This document shows, in pieces, positions 59,232 through 64,000 of a stretch of DNA of 64,000 nucleotides (position 1 is the stretch's first letter; each line of letters starts with the position of its first letter). The notes below the pieces were generated by a model. That model was not told the DNA's origin, did not search any database, and saw only the letters and a list, made by a program, of their open reading frames with translations. Location: positions 1 through 64,000 of the forward strand of contig NZ_SGIU01000003.1 in the NCBI RefSeq assembly GCF_004296335.1, written 5' to 3'. Source of the stretch: Flagellimonas allohymeniacidonis (lineage in GTDB: Bacteria > Bacteroidota > Bacteroidia > Flavobacteriales > Flavobacteriaceae). The position numbers were made by a program, and so were the translations under genes.

Positions 59232-59942
59232 ATGTCTCAGATAACCACCATTACCCTTTTTAGATACTCTGGGTTAAGGAACAAACTTTGGGCATTTGGC
59301 ATGATGCAGTTTGCCCATAAACATTTGAAAGGTAGTTCTGGTTTGGAGTTTTATAAACTCTTGGGTAGCGGTAAAAAGGGGTTTAATCCCTTACCGGATT
59401 GGAGCGTGTATGCCTTGTTTCAAATTTGGAACGATGAAAAACAGGCCGAAGACTTCTTTGCTTCATCAAAATTGATAAGAAAGTATCAAAATCGGACTGA
59501 GGAATCTTGGATCCTATTTTTAAAAAGCTCGATAAGTAGGGGGGAATGGTCTGGTAGTAATCCTTTCCAAAAAAGTCCTTCTTTGGACCAGAACAACCCC
59601 TACATAGTGGCCATTACCAGGGCCAACATTAAAACGAAACTCCTGTTTAAGTTCTGGAAATATGTTCCTAAATCGCAGCACGGACTTCTAGAAAATGATG
59701 GTTTGATCTACACCAAAGGATTTGGAGAAGTACCTATAAAGCACATGGCCACGTTCAGTGTTTGGAAAGATAAAAAGTCATTGGATTCGTTTGCTTACCA
59801 AAATAACCCTCATGTGGGAGCCATTCGGCAGACCCGTATCTTGGATTGGTACAAGGAAGAACTGTTTTCCCGTTTTCAACCCTACAGATCCATTGGAACC
59901 TGGGAAGGGAAAAACCCACTACCGTCATTAGACCCTAACTAG
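59232..59942 (+). CDS. crtA: CrtA-like carotenoid oxygenase (probable carotenoid 2-hydroxylase)
   Basis: A 236-residue protein related to spheroidene monooxygenase CrtA, a heme-dependent carotenoid oxygenase. Visible family segments are ITLFRYSGLRNKLWAFGMMQFA, GLEFYKLLGSGKKGFNPLPDW, VAITRANIKTKLLFKFWKYVP and FTFSVWK-type ATFSVWKDKKSLDSFAY. A crtA-related gene of Flavobacterium strain P99-3 has been described as a carotenoid 2-hydroxylase in myxol synthesis (recalled from literature; check). Convergent overlap with cruF is 15 bases. The pathway context (cruF, crtD, crtZ) supports the same role here. Confidence 0.85.
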   Translation: MSQITTITLFRYSGLRNKLWAFGMMQFAHKHLKGSSGLEFYKLLGSGKKGFNPLPDWSVYALFQIWNDEKQAEDFFASSKLIRKYQNRTEESWILFLKSSISRGEWSGSNPFQKSPSLDQNNPYIVAITRANIKTKLLFKFWKYVPKSQHGLLENDGLIYTKGFGEVPIKHMATFSVWKDKKSLDSFAYQNNPHVGAIRQTRILDWYKEELFSRFQPYRSIGTWEGKNPLPSLDPN

Positions 59943-60566
59943 AAAAAAGTAAACAAAGAAAAGTAGTTGGACTCCATAAAGATGTATGGAAATTGCCCGG
60001 TTTCCTGAGATTTTGAACTTCCAAAGGAAAATCTGCATCAACAACCCAATTGCGAACCACGTAATATAATTTTTTATAGGTACATGTCCTTCGAATGTCC
60101 AAAAGTCAAAGTTAGGTGCATTCTGCTCCATGAAGTAATCCAAAAGGACCATTAAGCCAGCAGCCAGGGCCATTTTAACATAGATTGATATTTTTAAAGG
60201 ACTTACTATCGCTGCTGTTGTAAATGCCAATAAAGCCCAAAAACATCCTATAAGTAAGGGTACACCATCCAATTTGAAACCTAAGTTTTCTCCATAGACA
60301 TATTCCCCGAAAAGAATTCCGTGGTTGACACCCAACCATTCTGCGAACATTCCCATTGTAAAAAAGAGGAGAAACAGCAAGGCCTTTTTCATGCTGTTGA
60401 TTGAAAAAACCCAGATGAATAAAATAAGATTTATAAAAAGGTTCAAAGGAGTCTTCTCCAAAAACCATTCTTTATGACCAATGGTCATTCCAATTATTGC
60501 GGATAGATGAAACAGCCAAACTAGAAAGGCCGCAAACCAAATTCGAAATTGAGGTTTAAAGGACAT
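59928..60566 (-). CDS. cruF: CruF-like carotenoid 1',2'-hydratase
   Basis: A 212-residue membrane protein with about seven helices. The conserved block LDGVPLLIGCFWALLAF, LMVLLDYFMEQNAPNFDFW (DYxxE-like) and WFAIGLLMQIFLW, plus EWLGVNHGILFGEYVYG, match the carotenoid biosynthesis family that includes CruF, the enzyme that adds water to the psi-end (C-1',2') double bond of monocyclic carotenoids. It lies directly after crtD (one base) in a five-gene carotenoid operon. The related carotenoid cyclase families (CrtYcd) are excluded by the motif order, not by experiment. Confidence 0.85.
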   Translation of the reverse strand: MSFKPQFRIWFAAFLVWLFHLSAIIGMTIGHKEWFLEKTPLNLFINLILFIWVFSINSMKKALLFLLFFTMGMFAEWLGVNHGILFGEYVYGENLGFKLDGVPLLIGCFWALLAFTTAAIVSPLKISIYVKMALAAGLMVLLDYFMEQNAPNFDFWTFEGHVPIKNYITWFAIGLLMQIFLWKFKISGNRAISIHLYGVQLLFFVYFFLVRV

Positions 60567-60567
60567 T

Positions 60568-62483
<1,916 letters not shown>

Positions 62484-63323
62484 TTAAAACAGTTGAAGTT
62501 TATAATTGACATAAGACTTCGCCAAAAGTCCGAATTTTTGATAATTTGGAACACGAATTCGCGTATTTTTTATTTCCAAAGGGGGCGTGCTTTGAAGTTT
62601 TTGGAGCAACTTGTTATAATATTTGTATGCGGTGTAAACACCGAATTTGGCCTCCTCGGGTAATCTTACAATTCCAGAATATCCCTTGGCAAAGTCAGCT
62701 TTTATCTCATCCACAATCCTTTTTTTGGATACTTCGTCCAGTTCCAACAAATTGGTGTTTGGGAAATAGGTTCGCTCCAATTGTTCAAAGTCAGCCTTAA
62801 GGTCTCGAAGAAAGTTCACTTTTTGGAATGCGGACCCTAGTGCCATAGCTGACTCTTTCAACTCTTCGTATTGCTGTTTGTCTCCCTTTACGAATACACA
62901 AAGACACATGAGTCCAACCACATCCGCGGAACCGTAAATATATTCCTTGTACTCGGCATGGGTCTTATACTCTTTCTTGGAAAGATCCATTCGCATACTT
63001 TTCATAAAAGAATCCACAAGGTGTTTGGGAATATCGTAGGTATGATAGGTATGTTGAAATGAATTCAGGATGGGATTTAAGCTTATTCTGTTTTCCAGGG
63101 CATCCTCCAAATCCTGTTCAAACTTTTCAAAAAGCTGTTGTTTATCGTAGTCATGGAAGGTATCCACAATCTCATCGGCGAACCTTACGAAACCATAAAT
63201 ATTATAGATATCGGCCCTGATCGAACTTGACAACATTTTTGTGGCAAGCGCAAAGGAAGTGCTGTAGGACTGGGTCACAATTCTACTGCAGGTATATGAT
63301 ACGTTGTCGAAAATAGTTTTCAT
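62484..63323 (-). CDS. crtB: Phytoene synthase CrtB
   Basis: A 279-residue prenyl-diphosphate head-to-head synthase. The two aspartate-rich motifs are D50-EIVD54 (RFADEIVDTFHDYD) and D174-LKAD178 (VNFLRDLKADFEQLE). It condenses two geranylgeranyl diphosphates to phytoene, the first committed carotenoid step. The stop codon abuts crtZ directly, and the crtI stop lies four bases upstream of its start. The gene for geranylgeranyl diphosphate synthase is not present in the window. Confidence 0.95.
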   Translation of the reverse strand: MKTIFDNVSYTCSRIVTQSYSTSFALATKMLSSSIRADIYNIYGFVRFADEIVDTFHDYDKQQLFEKFEQDLEDALENRISLNPILNSFQHTYHTYDIPKHLVDSFMKSMRMDLSKKEYKTHAEYKEYIYGSADVVGLMCLCVFVKGDKQQYEELKESAMALGSAFQKVNFLRDLKADFEQLERTYFPNTNLLELDEVSKKRIVDEIKADFAKGYSGIVRLPEEAKFGVYTAYKYYNKLLQKLQSTPPLEIKNTRIRVPNYQKFGLLAKSYVNYKLQLF

Positions 63324-63327
63324 CTTC

Positions 63328-64000
63328 TTAAGCTTTTTGTAGGATTAAGTCCGATACCAATTTTCCAGAAATCAGGGAAGGTGGCACCCCTGGCCCGGGA
63401 ACTGTAAGCTGACCTGTAAAAAACAAGTTTTTTACTTTGCTGCTTTTCAAATTGGGTCGCAAAAAGGCAGTCTGTTTCAAGGTATTGGCCATGCCATAAG
63501 CATTGCCTTTGTATGAATTGTACTGCTCAACAAAATCGTTCACACAAAAGCTTTCTCTAAAAAGAATGGACTCCCTGGTGGATTGTTTTGTGTGCTTATC
63601 AAATCTATCAATAACAATATCAAAGTATTGTAATCGCAATTGCGGAGTATCTTCCAAACCGGGAGCTATAGGAACCAGGAAAAAACCGGTCTCACACCCT
63701 TCAGGAGCCATGGAAGCGTCGGTTACGGAAGGGAAATTGACATAAAACAAAGGCTCACTGGGCCATTGTGGACGGTCATAAATCTCTTCGGCATGTTTTT
63801 CAAAATCGGTATCGAAGAATAAATTGTGATGTTCTATATTCTTTAATTTTTTGTTGAAACCAACATAAAATAGTAGGGAGGAGGGAGCATAGGTTTTCTT
63901 CTCCCAATAGGATTCTGAATATTGCCGATATTGTTTTGGCAAAAGGGTTTCGGAGTGGTGATAATCCGCTCCGCTGATGACAAAATCAGAAATAAATTCA
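63328..64000 (-). CDS. crtI: Phytoene desaturase CrtI (C-terminal part; 5' end outside window)
   Basis: The frame is open to the end of the window and continues beyond it. The visible 224 residues are the C-terminal part of a CrtI-type phytoene desaturase: VISGADYHHSETLLPKQYRQYS, YAPSSLLFYVGFNKK, LFFDTDFEKHAEEIYDRPQWPSEPLFYVNFPS, MAPEGCETGFFLVPIAPGL and the C-terminal FFTGQLTVPGPGVPPSLISGKLVSD. A TTG at 63942 is internal, not a start. Full-length CrtI is about 490 residues, so about 265 are missing. It is the upstream gene of the visible crtI-crtB-crtZ-crtD-cruF operon. Confidence 0.93.
   Translation of the reverse strand, partial: EFISDFVISGADYHHSETLLPKQYRQYSESYWEKKTYAPSSLLFYVGFNKKLKNIEHHNLFFDTDFEKHAEEIYDRPQWPSEPLFYVNFPSVTDASMAPEGCETGFFLVPIAPGLEDTPQLRLQYFDIVIDRFDKHTKQSTRESILFRESFCVNDFVEQYNSYKGNAYGMANTLKQTAFLRPNLKSSKVKNLFFTGQLTVPGPGVPPSLISGKLVSDLILQKA

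Overview
This 64 kb window looks like chromosomal DNA of a marine-type member of the Flavobacteriaceae (Bacteroidota). The evidence is a gliding-type (type B) secretion C-terminus beside a PorP/SprF-like gene, a SusC-like TonB receptor, DUF5916, DUF4369, DUF2911 and DUF4295 proteins, TAnnTTTG-type promoters, few clear Shine-Dalgarno sites, and a carotenoid cluster of the myxol/saproxanthin type. The yellow-pigmented Muricauda/Maribacter/Robiginitalea group would fit, but the genus is a guess. No tRNA, rRNA, CRISPR array, insertion sequence or prophage was recognised. Most of the window is housekeeping sequence with short operons on both strands.

Layout. 1-3.8 kb: the tail of a large modular surface protein (with a sharp GC break at about 140-150), a TSP3-repeat protein with a gliding-type C-terminus, and a PorP/SprF-like outer-membrane protein. 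3.8-6.0 kb: idi, queD, manA and a small unknown gene. 6.0-14.5 kb (minus strand): a DUF4369 lipoprotein, a DPM1-like GT2 followed by a GT-C/TPR membrane protein, a DUF819 transporter-like protein, a HAD phosphatase and a DUF5916 barrel protein. 14.6-20.4 kb: S1/P1 nuclease, an AraC-AlkB-TIGR03643 operon, a small secreted protein, MOSC, two small unknown genes and a membrane-anchored AraC regulator. 20.4-24.1 kb: a DoxX-like protein, an orphan membrane protein and htpG. 24.1-28.1 kb: a candidate small RNA with an operator-like palindrome, a TetR-like gene, an ABC1/AarF kinase, a FabH-like ketosynthase and a PNPOx-like protein.

28.2-43.2 kb: TonB receptor, CoA-binding protein, SSS symporter, recR, an E2 acyltransferase, a secreted hydrolase, a DEDDh exonuclease, an FAH-family enzyme, an Hpt protein, cinA, the rpmB-rpmG-DUF4295 ribosomal unit, ftsY, a DUF2911 protein and an amidase lipoprotein. 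43.2-52.3 kb: two serine hydrolases, rimO, DoxX, a Tat-exported Gfo/Idh/MocA protein, an ECF sigma/anti-sigma pair facing a fasciclin gene, and two SRPBCC proteins. 52.4-58.0 kb: two periplasmic peptidyl-prolyl isomerase-like genes, a MoxR ATPase and aconitase.

58.1-64 kb: two tandem TlpA-like thioredoxins (the first lacks one active-site cysteine) run into a CrtA-like carotenoid oxygenase. This converges on a minus-strand operon crtI(partial)-crtB-crtZ-crtD-cruF. Together these genes predict a monocyclic carotenoid hydroxylated at C-1' and probably C-2' (saproxanthin or myxol). The lycopene cyclase and GGPP synthase are not in the window, and idi lies about 55 kb away.

I found no convincing new defence or mobile system. 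The least ordinary items are the GC-mosaic adhesin, the small RNA/operator locus beside the TetR-ABC1 pair, the TlpA-TlpA-CrtA cassette with a half-lost active site, and the lipid-linked glycosylation pair.
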